Positions 26,253 to 33,560 of a stretch of 35,076 nucleotides of DNA are shown in pieces (position 1 is the first letter of the stretch; every line of letters starts with the position of its first letter). The translations under genes were made by a program, and so were the position numbers. The stretch is from Streptomyces sp. col6. GTDB lineage: Bacteria > Actinomycetota > Actinomycetes > Streptomycetales > Streptomycetaceae. The notes under the pieces were generated by a model. That model was given only the letters and a program-made list of their open reading frames with translations. It was not told where the DNA came from and did no database searches. The DNA lies in contig NZ_RDBL01000013.1 in the NCBI RefSeq assembly GCF_008042035.1, forward strand, positions 1,462,164-1,497,239. Reading direction: 5' to 3'.

Positions 26253-27893
26253 ATGACCGAGAGCACCGCCCCCCAGAGCGAACACCGCACCGTGCTGCTG
26301 CGCGGTGGAGACGTCCACAGCCCAGCCGACCCCTTCGCCACCGCCATGGTGGTCGAACGGGGCCATGTCGCCTGGGTGGGCTCCGAAGGGGCCGCCGACG
26401 CCTTCGCGAGCGGCGTCGACGAGGTGATCGACCTCGAAGGGGCCCTGGTCACCCCCGCGTTCACCGACGCGCACGTCCACACCACGTCGACCGGCCTGGC
26501 CCTCACCGGGCTCGACCTCTCCGACGCCCGCACCCTGGGCGACGCCCTCGCCCTGGTCCGCGCCCACGTCGCCGCCCACCCCGCGGGACGGGTCGTCCTC
26601 GGCCACGGCTGGGACGCCACGCGCTGGCCCGAGCGGCGCCCGCCCTCGCGCGCCGAGCTCGACGAGGCGGCGGCCGGCCGGCCCGTCTACCTGCCCCGGA
26701 TCGACGTGCACTCGGCGGTCGTCACCACCGCCCTGCTCGACCTTGTCCCCGGTGTCACCGCGATGGCCGGCTACCACCCCGAGGGCCCGCTGACCGGCGC
26801 CGCCCACCACGCCGTGCGCGCGGCCGCCCACGACGCCGTGCCGCCCGCCCAGCGCGCCGACGCCCAGCGGGCCGCCCTGCGCCACGCCGCGTCCCTGGGC
26901 ATCGGCACGGTCCACGAGTGCGGCGGGCCCGACATCTCCGACGAGGAGGACTTCACCGGGCTGCTGAAGCTCGCCGCCGAGCAGCCCGGCCCCCGGGTCT
27001 TCGGCTACTGGGCCCAGCAGGTGGCCGACGAGAAGGACGCCCGGCGCGTCCGGGAGCTCGGCGCCGTCGGCGCGGCCGGTGACCTCTTCGTGGACGGTTC
27101 GCTCGGCTCGCACACCGCCTGCCTGCACGAGCCGTACGCCGACGCCCCGCACACCGGCACCGCCCACCTGGACGCCGGGCAGATCGCGGCCCATGTCGCC
27201 GCCTGCACCGAGGCCGGACTCCAGGCGGGCTTCCACGCCATCGGCGACGCGGCCCTCTCGGCGGTCGTCGACGGCGTCAGGGCCGCCGCCGAGAAGGTGG
27301 GCGTCGGCCGGGTGCGCGCCGCCCGGCACCGCGTCGAGCACGCGGAGATGCTGACCCCCGAGACGATCGCCGCGTTCGCGGAGTTGGGCCTCACCGCCTC
27401 GGTGCAGCCCGCCTTCGACGCCGCGTGGGGCGGCGAGGAGGGCATGTACGCCGAGCGCCTGGGTGCCGGGCGGGCCGCCGGCCTCAACCCGTACGCGGCC
27501 CTCCTGCGGGCCGGTGTGCCCCTCGCCTTCGGCTCCGACAGCCCGGTGACCCCGCTGGACCCGTGGGGGACCGTACGGGCCGCCGCCTTCCACCGGACGC
27601 TCGATCACCGCGTCTCCGTGCGGGCGGGCTTCACCGCGCACACCCGGGGCGGCTGGCGCGCCATGGGCCGGGACGACGCGGGGACCCTGGTGCCCGGCGC
27701 CCCGGCCGACTACGCGGTCTGGCGCACCGACGAGCTGCTGGTCCAGGCTCCGGACGACCGGGTGGCGCGCTGGTCGACCGACCCCCGGTCCGGGACACCC
27801 GGGCTGCCCGACCTCAGCCCCGGCGCCGACCTCCCGGTCTGCCTGCGCACGGTCGTCCTCGGACAAACTGTCTACGTAAGGCCGAACGAGTGA
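26253..27893 (+). CDS. Amidohydrolase family 3 protein (YtcJ-like)
   Basis: 546 aa metal-dependent hydrolase. A beta-sandwich N-terminus (LLRGGDVHSPADPF) leads to the barrel with the metal motif H74-V-H76 (TDAHVHTT). GFHAIGDAAL and RVEHAEML supply the next metal ligands, and LAFGSDSPVTPLDPW holds the catalytic Asp. The C-terminal sandwich (GTLVPGAPADYAVWRTDELL) closes the fold. Family 3 hydrolyses amide or imide bonds in varied metabolites; the substrate is unknown. It begins 47 bp after the AsnC-type gene in the same direction and has a poor ribosome site, so it is possibly co-transcribed. Confidence 0.92.
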   Translation: MTESTAPQSEHRTVLLRGGDVHSPADPFATAMVVERGHVAWVGSEGAADAFASGVDEVIDLEGALVTPAFTDAHVHTTSTGLALTGLDLSDARTLGDALALVRAHVAAHPAGRVVLGHGWDATRWPERRPPSRAELDEAAAGRPVYLPRIDVHSAVVTTALLDLVPGVTAMAGYHPEGPLTGAAHHAVRAAAHDAVPPAQRADAQRAALRHAASLGIGTVHECGGPDISDEEDFTGLLKLAAEQPGPRVFGYWAQQVADEKDARRVRELGAVGAAGDLFVDGSLGSHTACLHEPYADAPHTGTAHLDAGQIAAHVAACTEAGLQAGFHAIGDAALSAVVDGVRAAAEKVGVGRVRAARHRVEHAEMLTPETIAAFAELGLTASVQPAFDAAWGGEEGMYAERLGAGRAAGLNPYAALLRAGVPLAFGSDSPVTPLDPWGTVRAAAFHRTLDHRVSVRAGFTAHTRGGWRAMGRDDAGTLVPGAPADYAVWRTDELLVQAPDDRVARWSTDPRSGTPGLPDLSPGADLPVCLRTVVLGQTVYVRPNE

Positions 27894-28002
27894 CGTGCGG
27901 ATCCTCCGCTCCGCCGATCGAAGGCGCCCCGGCTCTTCCGCCACCTGGGGATCTTCGGGACTGACCAGGCAATTTCGGTAATCGACGCAGGTCAGGCAAC
28001 TA

Positions 28003-28033
28003 TTGACAGAATGCGGCCATCGGCCGGTAGGTT
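28003..28033 (+). promoter_or_regulatory. Consensus-type promoter driving the intergenic structured RNA
   Basis: TTGACA (28003-28008) and TAGGTT (28028-28033) are separated by 19 bp. The -35 is a perfect match and the spacing is slightly long. Expected transcription start about 28040, 380 bp before ppm1. 27894-28002 shows nothing else clear. Confidence 0.7.
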
Positions 28034-28039
28034 CGGCCG

Positions 28040-28262
28040 AGTCCACCACAGGACGTCCGACCGGTGAAACCTCCACGCAGTCGTCGAACGCCGCTGGGTC
28101 ACGGGGTGGTGTGCCGCACCGGCGCACCACCACTGACAGCCAGGTTCAGCGCCCGCGCCTCGGGGGCGAGGGAAGGTTTCAGCCGGACGGAGGGTGCGAC
28201 CCGGGTGGGGCCCGGACGTTCAGTAGACAACGGCTCTAGGTCGACCCGCAGCCAGCGGGTCC
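28040..28262 (+). ncRNA. Candidate structured small RNA or structured ppm1 leader (three-way junction)
   Basis: Long-range helix: CGTCCG (28054-28059) with CGGACG (28184-28189), and TGAAACCT (28065-28072) with AGGTTTCA (28174-28181). Enclosed arm one: GCT/AGC (28093-28095, 28138-28140), GTCA/TGAC (28098-28101, 28134-28137) and GGTGGTGTGC/GCGCACCACC (28105-28114, 28122-28131; one G-U). Arm two: CGCCC/GGGCG (28150-28154, 28164-28168). A hairpin GACCCGC-agcca-GCGGGTC (28243-28261) downstream could terminate. A consensus promoter lies just upstream. I tested by eye for FMN, cobalamin, SAM-IV, c-di-AMP, TPP, 6C, RNase P and tmRNA features and found none. Start and end are estimates. Confidence 0.6.
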
Positions 28263-28298
28263 CAGGTCGGCCCGAAGGACACCGGGCCCCGATCCGCA

Positions 28299-28328
28299 CT
28301 TCTGTCCCTGATTCCGCTCTTCTGTCCC
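28299..28328 (+). repeat. 10-bp direct repeat with 20-bp period upstream of ppm1
   Basis: CTTCTGTCCC occurs exactly at 28299-28308 and 28319-28328. A 20-bp period is near two helical turns, as in response-regulator sites. A possible -10 (TATGGT, 28383-28388) for ppm1 lies 55 bp further on. Confidence 0.5.
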
Positions 28329-28420
28329 CGGCGGCTCCCGCGCCACCCCGACCGGGTCGGTATTCCGCGCCGCCGCGATCGATATGGTGTGCATCTGCGT
28401 ACGGACGTGAGGGGCAGTAA

Positions 28421-29188
28421 GTGAACGACGGCGGTCAGCGGCAATTCGGCCCGCTCGGCAGTGTCCTGGTGATCATCCCGACCTACGACGAGGCCGAGAA
28501 CATCAAGCCGATCGTGAACCGGGTGCGCGCCGCCGTGCCGGACGCCCACGTCCTGGTCGCCGACGACAACAGCCCCGACGGCACGGGCGAGCTCGCCGAC
28601 GAGCTGGCCGCCGCCGACGACCACGTCCACGTCCTGCACCGCAAGGGCAAGGAGGGGCTCGGCGCGGCCTACCTCGCCGGCTTCCGCTGGGGCATGGAGC
28701 ACGACTACGGCGTCCTCGTCGAGATGGACGCCGACGGCTCCCACCAGCCCGAGGAGCTGCCCCGGCTGCTCACCGCGCTCAAGGGCGCGGACCTGGTCCT
28801 CGGTTCCCGCTGGGTGCCCGGCGGCCGGGTGGTGAACTGGCCGAAGTCCCGCGAGTTCATCTCGCGCGGCGGCAGCACCTACTCGCGCCTCATGCTGGGG
28901 CTGCGGACCCGGGACGTCACCGGCGGCTACCGGGCCTTCCGTACCGAGACCCTCAAGGGCATCGGCCTGGACGAGGTCGCCTCGCAGGGCTACTGCTTCC
29001 AGGTCGACCTGGCCCGCCGCGCGATCGAGGCCGGCTTCCACGTGGTCGAGGTGCCGATCACCTTCGTGGACCGCGAGGTCGGCGACTCCAAGATGAGCAA
29101 GGACATTCTGGTCGAGGCGCTGTGGCGGGTGACCGCCTGGGGCGTCACCACCCGGACGAACAAGGTGCTCGGCCGCCGTACGACCTGA
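28421..29188 (+). CDS. ppm1: Polyprenol-phosphate mannosyltransferase catalytic protein
   Basis: GT2-family enzyme, 255 aa, transferring mannose from GDP-mannose to polyprenol phosphate for protein O-mannosylation and cell-envelope glycans; it acts at the cytosolic membrane face. No membrane helices are present, like the stand-alone catalytic unit of DPM1 type. Motifs: LVIIPTYDEAENI, VADDNSPDGTG, the metal site EMDADGSHQP, GSRWVPGG and the C-terminal VPITFVDREVGDSKMS. GTG start with GAGGGG upstream. The long upstream region carries a structured RNA and a direct repeat. The symbol follows recalled synteny with SCO1423. In some actinobacteria Ppm is fused to or adjacent to Lnt, which is not the case here. 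Confidence 0.93.
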   Translation: MNDGGQRQFGPLGSVLVIIPTYDEAENIKPIVNRVRAAVPDAHVLVADDNSPDGTGELADELAAADDHVHVLHRKGKEGLGAAYLAGFRWGMEHDYGVLVEMDADGSHQPEELPRLLTALKGADLVLGSRWVPGGRVVNWPKSREFISRGGSTYSRLMLGLRTRDVTGGYRAFRTETLKGIGLDEVASQGYCFQVDLARRAIEAGFHVVEVPITFVDREVGDSKMSKDILVEALWRVTAWGVTTRTNKVLGRRTT

Positions 29189-29243
29189 GTCCGCGGGCCA
29201 CCCCCTTACGGCGTACGGACGCGTGGCCAGGCACACTGGGGGC

Positions 29244-29834
29244 ATGACGACCGGCACACCGCCTCCGACCGCCCGCAGGCGCTCGCGCGCCCGGACCTTC
29301 GTACCTCTCGCCGTCGCCGCCTGGGCGGTGCTGGAGATCTGGCTGCTGATCCTGGTGGCGGACGTCGCCGGCGGGCTGACCGTGGTGATCCTGCTGGCCG
29401 CCGGGATCGTCCTCGGCGCCGCGGTGATCAAGAGCGCGGGCCGCCGCGCGTTCCGCAATCTCACGGAGACGCTGCAGCGGATGCCTGGGCAGGCGGGCGC
29501 GGACGGCTCCTCGCCCGCCACTCCCGAGAGCGGCCGGGGCAACGGCTTCCTGATGCTCGGCGGACTGCTCATCATGATCCCCGGCCTGATCTCGGACGTG
29601 GCCGGGCTCCTGCTCCTGGTGCCGCCGGTCCGCACGGCACTCAGCCGGTACGCGGAGCGCTCGCTGGACCGGCGCATGCGCACGGCGGCTCCCGGCGGCT
29701 TCTCGGATGCTTTCCAGCAGGCCCGTATCCACCGCCCCGACGGCAAGGTCGTCCAGGGCGAGGTCATCCGCGACGACACGCCCCCCGACAACCGGGGCCC
29801 GAACGACGAGCCCCGCCCCCCGCTGACGCCCTGA
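29244..29834 (+). CDS. fxsA: FxsA family cytoplasmic-membrane protein
   Basis: 196 aa. Hydrophobic segments include VLEIWLLILVADVAGG and TVVILLAAGIVLGAAVI, and the hallmark GGLLIMIPGLISDVAGLLLLVPPVR. The cytosolic tail is hydrophilic (Pro/Asp-rich). FxsA in E. coli suppresses F-plasmid exclusion of phage T7; the normal role is unknown. The ATG at 29244 has a G-run only 2 nt upstream, so the ribosome site is unusual. It follows ppm1 by 55 bp in the same direction and ends at a strong convergent terminator. Confidence 0.88.
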   Translation: MTTGTPPPTARRRSRARTFVPLAVAAWAVLEIWLLILVADVAGGLTVVILLAAGIVLGAAVIKSAGRRAFRNLTETLQRMPGQAGADGSSPATPESGRGNGFLMLGGLLIMIPGLISDVAGLLLLVPPVRTALSRYAERSLDRRMRTAAPGGFSDAFQQARIHRPDGKVVQGEVIRDDTPPDNRGPNDEPRPPLTP

Positions 29835-29860
29835 CCTCTCAGGACGCCCCCCGCTACACG

Positions 29861-29910
29861 ACGAAGCCGCGGGCCCCGCACGCACAGCGTGTCGGGGCCC
29901 GCGGCTTCGT
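29861..29910. terminator. Bidirectional terminator between fxsA and rbpA
   Basis: Perfect 18-bp stem (29861-29878 with 29893-29910) continued by CACGC/GCGTG (29879-29883, 29887-29891) past one bulged T, loop ACA, followed on the plus strand by TTTCC. It lies between convergent genes. Confidence 0.92.
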
Positions 29911-29930
29911 TTCCGTGCCGTGCTAGCCGG

Positions 29931-30305
29931 TCAAGCAGACTTCCTGCTGTCCCGGGGGTGCACAGCGATGTTCATCGCGCCGGAGCGCAGGACCGCCAGC
30001 CGTTCGGCCAGCACCTCCTCCAGCTCCTCGCGCGTACGCCGCTCCATGAGCATGTCCCAGTGCGTACGCGCAGGCTTGCCCTTCTTCTCCTCGGGGCCGT
30101 CCCCGTCCACCAGGAGTGCCTGGGCGCCGCACGCCTTGCACTCCCACTCCGGCGGAATTTCCGCCTCTACCGAGAACGGCATCTCGAATCGATGTCCGTT
30201 CTGGCATGCGTACTCCACCGCCTGGCGCGGGGCCAGATCGATGCCGCGGTCCGTCTCGTAGCTGGTAACCACGAGTCGCGTGCCGCGGAGAGCTCGCTCA
30301 CTCAT
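29931..30305 (-). CDS. rbpA: RNA polymerase-binding protein RbpA
   Basis: 124 aa actinobacteria-specific transcription factor that binds RNA polymerase and principal sigma factors (HrdB type) and stabilises the open complex. Zinc ligands are visible in the core domain: C34, H38, C56 and C59 (YACQNGHRF and ECKACG). The basic linker EKKGKPARTHWDMLMERR contains the sigma/DNA contacting residues, and the C-terminal helix is the sigma-interaction domain. The start at 30305 gives the family N-terminus MSERALRGTRL. A perfect SigR-type promoter (30367-30393) explains induction by thiol-oxidative stress, as established for S. coelicolor rbpA. Confidence 0.97.
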   Translation of the reverse strand: MSERALRGTRLVVTSYETDRGIDLAPRQAVEYACQNGHRFEMPFSVEAEIPPEWECKACGAQALLVDGDGPEEKKGKPARTHWDMLMERRTREELEEVLAERLAVLRSGAMNIAVHPRDSRKSA

Positions 30306-30366
30306 GAATCGTGCCTCCCGGGCTTGTCGCCCACAGGACAGGTGTCGCTGTCGTCGTCAATCGGTC

Positions 30367-30393
30367 AACGTCCGGTCGGCGGCAAAGATTCCC
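30367..30393 (-). promoter_or_regulatory. SigR-type promoter of rbpA
   Basis: On the minus strand GGGAAT (30388-30393) and GTT (30367-30369) are separated by exactly 18 bp counting from GGAAT, matching the SigR consensus GGAAT-N18-GTT. The leader is about 55 nt. A second, weaker housekeeping-like promoter may lie further upstream (30430-30480). Confidence 0.88.
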
Positions 30394-30545
30394 GTTGCCG
30401 GTCATGCGTCGCCCGTCGTACCGCTGATTTTCAGGTTTCCCAGGGTTCAGGTACCCGCCCATACCCGGTTTGTCACCTTTGACGGAAGATGTCACCCAAC
30501 GGTTCGGAGACTTCCACTCGCAGTTACGGTCACCCGGGGCAGGCC

Positions 30546-30568
30546 AAAGGCGTACACTACCGGCCTTT
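30546..30568 (-). terminator. Short hairpin behind the MFS gene
   Basis: AAAGGC (30546-30551) pairs with GCCTTT (30563-30568), 12 bp downstream of the minus-strand stop. It is weak (6 bp) but well placed and partly U-rich. Confidence 0.4.
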
Positions 30569-30579
30569 TACTTCAACGT

Positions 30580-31983
30580 CTAAATCCGCTCGGGTACGGG
30601 GTTTCCCGCCGCCGCCACCGCGCGCCTCAGCGGCACCCGGGCCAGCAGCACCGAACCGACCACGAAGAAGACCACCAGCGAGATGATCGCGTCCCGGTAG
30701 CTGCCGGTCAGCTGATAGGCGAGACCGAACACCAGGGGTCCCAGCCAGCTCAGCCCCCGGTCGCTCATCTCGTACGCCGAGAAGTACTCGGCTTCCTTGC
30801 CTCGCGGCACCAGGTGCGAGAACAGCGAACGCGACAGCGCCTGGCTGCCGCCGAGCACCAGACCGATGGCCGCCGCCAGCAGGTAGAAGAAGACGGGCGA
30901 GCCGGCCGGCAGGAAGTATCCGGCGACCAGGATCAGCGTCCACACGGCCAGCGAGCCCAGGATCGTGCGCTTCGCGCCGTACACGCGGGCCATCCGGCCC
31001 ATCGCCAGCGCCCCGGCGACCGCCAGCACCTGCACCAGCAGCACCGCCGTGATCAGCGTCGACTGGCCGAGGTCCAGTTCCTCGGAGCCGTACACCGACG
31101 CCTGCGAGATCACGGTCTGCACGCCGTCGTTGTAGACCAGATAGGCGAGCAGGAAGGACAGGGTCAGCGGATGGCGCCGCATGTCGGCCAGCGTGGCCCG
31201 CAGCTGCCGCCAGCCCGAGCCCGCCGCGCCCCGGCCGCCCGTGCCCTCCCCGCTCCGGCCGCCCTTCCCCAGAGCCCGGTCGCGCAGCCGGCGCAGCGGG
31301 ATGACCGTGAAGACGGCCCACCACACGCCCGCCGAGGCCAGGCAGATCCGTACCGCCTGGGACTCGGAGAGGCCGAAGGAGTCGTGACCCGAGTACAGGA
31401 TCAGGTTGAGGACCAGGACCAGCGCCCCGGAGGTGTAGCCGAACGCCCAGCCCCGCGAGGAGACGTCGTCGCGCTCGTCGGGCTCCGCTATCTGCGGCAG
31501 ATAGGCGTTGTAGAGCATCGTCGCCACCGCCGTTGCGGCGTTCGCCACGATGAGCAGGAAGGCGCCGAGCAGATAGCGGTGGCCGCCCACGAAGAACATC
31601 GCCGTCGTCGCGGCCGCTCCGGTGTACGCCGCCGCCGCGAGGAGCGGTTTCTTGCGTCCCGTACGGTCGGCGGCCGCGCCCACCACGGGCATCAGGACGA
31701 TCGCCAGGACGAGCGAGGCGGAGACCGCGTACGCGAACAGCGATCCGGCGCGGACGGGGATGCCGAGCGGGTGGACGAAGCCGTCGGCGTCCGCCGCCGC
31801 CTTGGCGACCGAGGTCAGATAGGGGCCGAGGAAGACCGTGAGGACGCTCGTCGAGTAGACGGAGCACGCGAAGTCGTAGAAGTACCAGCCGCGCTGTTCC
31901 CTGCGCCGCTCGGCCGCGCCGTCCGCGCCGGGGCCGGTCGTGCCGTCGGCCGGTTCGGCGGTGTCTGCGGTCTCGGCCGTCAT
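30580..31983 (-). CDS. Atg22/UMF1-type major facilitator transporter
   Basis: 467 aa, about 12 membrane helices. The family-specific opening RGWYFYDFACSVYSTSVLTVFLGPYL matches the UMF1 (vacuole effluxer Atg22-like) group. The MFS loop signature appears as GAAADRTGRKKPLL after helix 2. A Pro/Gly/Ser-rich N-terminal tail and a central basic loop (LRRLRDRALGKGGRSGEG) are cytosolic. Yeast Atg22 exports amino acids; bacterial substrates are unknown. The ATG at 31983 follows GGGGG. It lies 51 bp downstream of the GDPD gene on the same strand and may belong to its operon. Confidence 0.92.
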   Translation of the reverse strand: MTAETADTAEPADGTTGPGADGAAERRREQRGWYFYDFACSVYSTSVLTVFLGPYLTSVAKAAADADGFVHPLGIPVRAGSLFAYAVSASLVLAIVLMPVVGAAADRTGRKKPLLAAAAYTGAAATTAMFFVGGHRYLLGAFLLIVANAATAVATMLYNAYLPQIAEPDERDDVSSRGWAFGYTSGALVLVLNLILYSGHDSFGLSESQAVRICLASAGVWWAVFTVIPLRRLRDRALGKGGRSGEGTGGRGAAGSGWRQLRATLADMRRHPLTLSFLLAYLVYNDGVQTVISQASVYGSEELDLGQSTLITAVLLVQVLAVAGALAMGRMARVYGAKRTILGSLAVWTLILVAGYFLPAGSPVFFYLLAAAIGLVLGGSQALSRSLFSHLVPRGKEAEYFSAYEMSDRGLSWLGPLVFGLAYQLTGSYRDAIISLVVFFVVGSVLLARVPLRRAVAAAGNPVPERI

Positions 31984-32034
31984 GGTGCCCCCTGGAAATG
32001 TCCCCGTGAAGACGTCACCCGGGCCGGCGGCGGG

Positions 32035-32799
32035 TCAGGCCCAGGCCCCCCGCTCGCTCAGCACCGAGCGCAGCGTCTCGATGTGATCGGTCATGATGCC
32101 ATCCACGCCGAGGTCCAGGAGCGCGGCCATCCGCTCCGGATCGTTCACCGTCCACACGTGCACCTGGAGCCCCCGCGCATGGGCCGCACGCACGAAGCGC
32201 CGGTCGACGACCCGGACGCCGTTCTGGCTCTCCGGCACCTGCGCGCACACCGCCCCGGCCCGCAGCGCCGCCGGGATGCCGTACGACCGCAGCCGCAGCC
32301 CGAGGACACCGCGCACGCCGTACGAGGTGGCCAGGCGCGGGCCGGCCAGCCGGTGCGCCCTGGCGACCCGCGCCTCGGAGAACGAGCCGACGCACACCCG
32401 GTCCCAGGAGCCCGTCGCGCGGACCAGCTCCACCAGCGGCTCCAGGGCGGCCTCCGCCTTGATGTCCACGTTCCACCGGGCCCCGGGGAACGCCTCCAGC
32501 AGCTCCTCGAACAGCGGCAGCGGCTCACGCCCGGCGACCCGGGCCCGGCGTATCTCGCTCCACGGCAGCTCCGCCAGCCGGCCCCGGGCGTCCGTCACCC
32601 GGTCCAGCGTGGCGTCGTGGAAGGCCACCAGGCGGCCGTCCGCCGAGGCGTGCACATCGGTCTCGAAGTAGCGGTACCCGGCGTCGGCGGCGCGGCGGAA
32701 GGCGGCCGCCGTGTTCTCGATCCCGTCCGCCGCGCCGCCCCGGTGCGCGAACGCGAGCGGCGCGGGATGGTCCAGATAGGGGTGGCGTTCGGAAGTCAC
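32035..32799 (-). CDS. Glycerophosphodiester phosphodiesterase
   Basis: Hydrolyses deacylated phospholipid diesters to glycerol-3-phosphate and alcohol. 254 aa, cytosolic (no signal). Catalytic motifs: FAHRGGAADGIENTAAAF (HR and EN of the HR-ENT motif), YFETDVHASADG (E-x-D metal ligands), VAFHDATLDRVTD (second catalytic His), and RWNVDIKAE. HVWTVNDPERMAALLDLGVDGIMTDH ends the TIM barrel. The GTG at 32799 overlaps the upstream YczE-like gene stop by four bases (GTGA), so translation is coupled. A longer open frame to 33501 belongs to the upstream gene's shadow. Confidence 0.94.
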   Translation of the reverse strand: MTSERHPYLDHPAPLAFAHRGGAADGIENTAAAFRRAADAGYRYFETDVHASADGRLVAFHDATLDRVTDARGRLAELPWSEIRRARVAGREPLPLFEELLEAFPGARWNVDIKAEAALEPLVELVRATGSWDRVCVGSFSEARVARAHRLAGPRLATSYGVRGVLGLRLRSYGIPAALRAGAVCAQVPESQNGVRVVDRRFVRAAHARGLQVHVWTVNDPERMAALLDLGVDGIMTDHIETLRSVLSERGAWA

Positions 32800-33458
32800 C
32801 GCCGCAGTATGGACTGCCGGGGCGCCGGGCTCCCCGCCGAGGTCTCCCCGGCCTCGGGGATCGCGAAGACGCGCAGGAAGACCTGGGCCAGCGGTCCGAT
32901 GGCCACGGCGTACAGGACCGTACCGACGCCGAGGGAGCCGCCGAGCACGAATCCGGTGACCACGACGGCGATCTCGATGGCCGTGCGCACCAGCCGGATC
33001 GACCGGCCGGTCCGCCGGTGCAGCCCGGTCATCAGGCCGTCCCGGGGGCCGGGGCCGAACCGGGCGCTGATGTAGAGGCCCGTCGCCACCCCGTTCAGGA
33101 CGATTCCCGCGGCCATCACACCGGCCCGCGCCACGAGACCGTGCACCTCGGGGACCAGGGCGAGCGTGCCGTCCATCGCGATCCCCACGGCGAACACGTT
33201 CGAGACCGTGCCCAGGCCCGGCCGCTGGCGCAGCGGGATCCACAGCAGCAGCACGACCGCGCCGATGATGATCGAGACCACTCCGATGCTGATCCCGGTC
33301 CGCTCCGCGAGCCCCTGGTGCAGCACGCCCCACGGCTCCAGGCCGAGACCGGCGACGACCAGCAGGGCCGAGCTCGCCCCGTAGAGCGCGAGCCCCGCGT
33401 ACAGCTGGACCAGCCGTCGGGTCAGGTGCGCCCCCTGCGGGACGAGGGTCTTGGACAA
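32796..33458 (-). CDS. YczE/YyaS-like integral membrane protein
   Basis: 220 aa with about five membrane helices (LYAGLALYGASSALLVVAGLG, GVVSIIIGAVVLLLWIPLRQ, AGVMAAGIVLNGVATGLYIS, AIEIAVVVTGFVLGG). Family motifs: EPWGVLHQGLAERTGISIG and GPGPRDGLMTGLHRRTG. The start is TTG at 33458 with AGGGGG 6 nt upstream. YczE-like genes are often found divergent from a MocR regulator (YczR), as here, and are thought to be its target. The transported or sensed molecule is unknown. Confidence 0.88.
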   Translation of the reverse strand: MSKTLVPQGAHLTRRLVQLYAGLALYGASSALLVVAGLGLEPWGVLHQGLAERTGISIGVVSIIIGAVVLLLWIPLRQRPGLGTVSNVFAVGIAMDGTLALVPEVHGLVARAGVMAAGIVLNGVATGLYISARFGPGPRDGLMTGLHRRTGRSIRLVRTAIEIAVVVTGFVLGGSLGVGTVLYAVAIGPLAQVFLRVFAIPEAGETSAGSPAPRQSILRR

Positions 33459-33513
33459 GGTGTGCCCCCTGGAGTGGTGGTGTTGGACTGCTCCGTGTCA
33501 CTCTGTGGCAGGC

Positions 33514-33538
33514 GATTGGCCGCCAACCATGGCCAATC
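33514..33538. promoter_or_regulatory. Inverted repeat in the MocR/YczE divergent region (likely operator)
   Basis: GATTGGCC (33514-33521) and GGCCAATC (33531-33538) form a perfect 8-bp inverted repeat with a 9-bp spacer, 23 bp before the MocR start. TGGACTG also occurs as a direct repeat on both sides (33484-33490, 33548-33554). This is a natural site for MocR control of both genes. Confidence 0.6.
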
Positions 33539-33560
33539 CGAGAAAGGTGGACTGATTCTC

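Noticed and set aside
28040..28262. Assignment to a known riboswitch or housekeeping RNA
   Set aside because: No cobalamin box, RFN blocks, TPP, SAM-IV, c-di-AMP, 6C (six-cytosine loops), RNase P or tmRNA motifs could be found by eye, so it is left as unknown.
30298..30495. 65-codon minus-strand frame upstream of rbpA
   Set aside because: It spans the SigR promoter and the leader and overlaps the rbpA start; no ribosome site; treated as chance.
30280..33075. 931-codon plus-strand frame across the rbpA upstream region, MFS and GDPD genes
   Set aside because: His/Arg/Gln-rich antisense translation covering three recognised minus-strand genes; not a gene.
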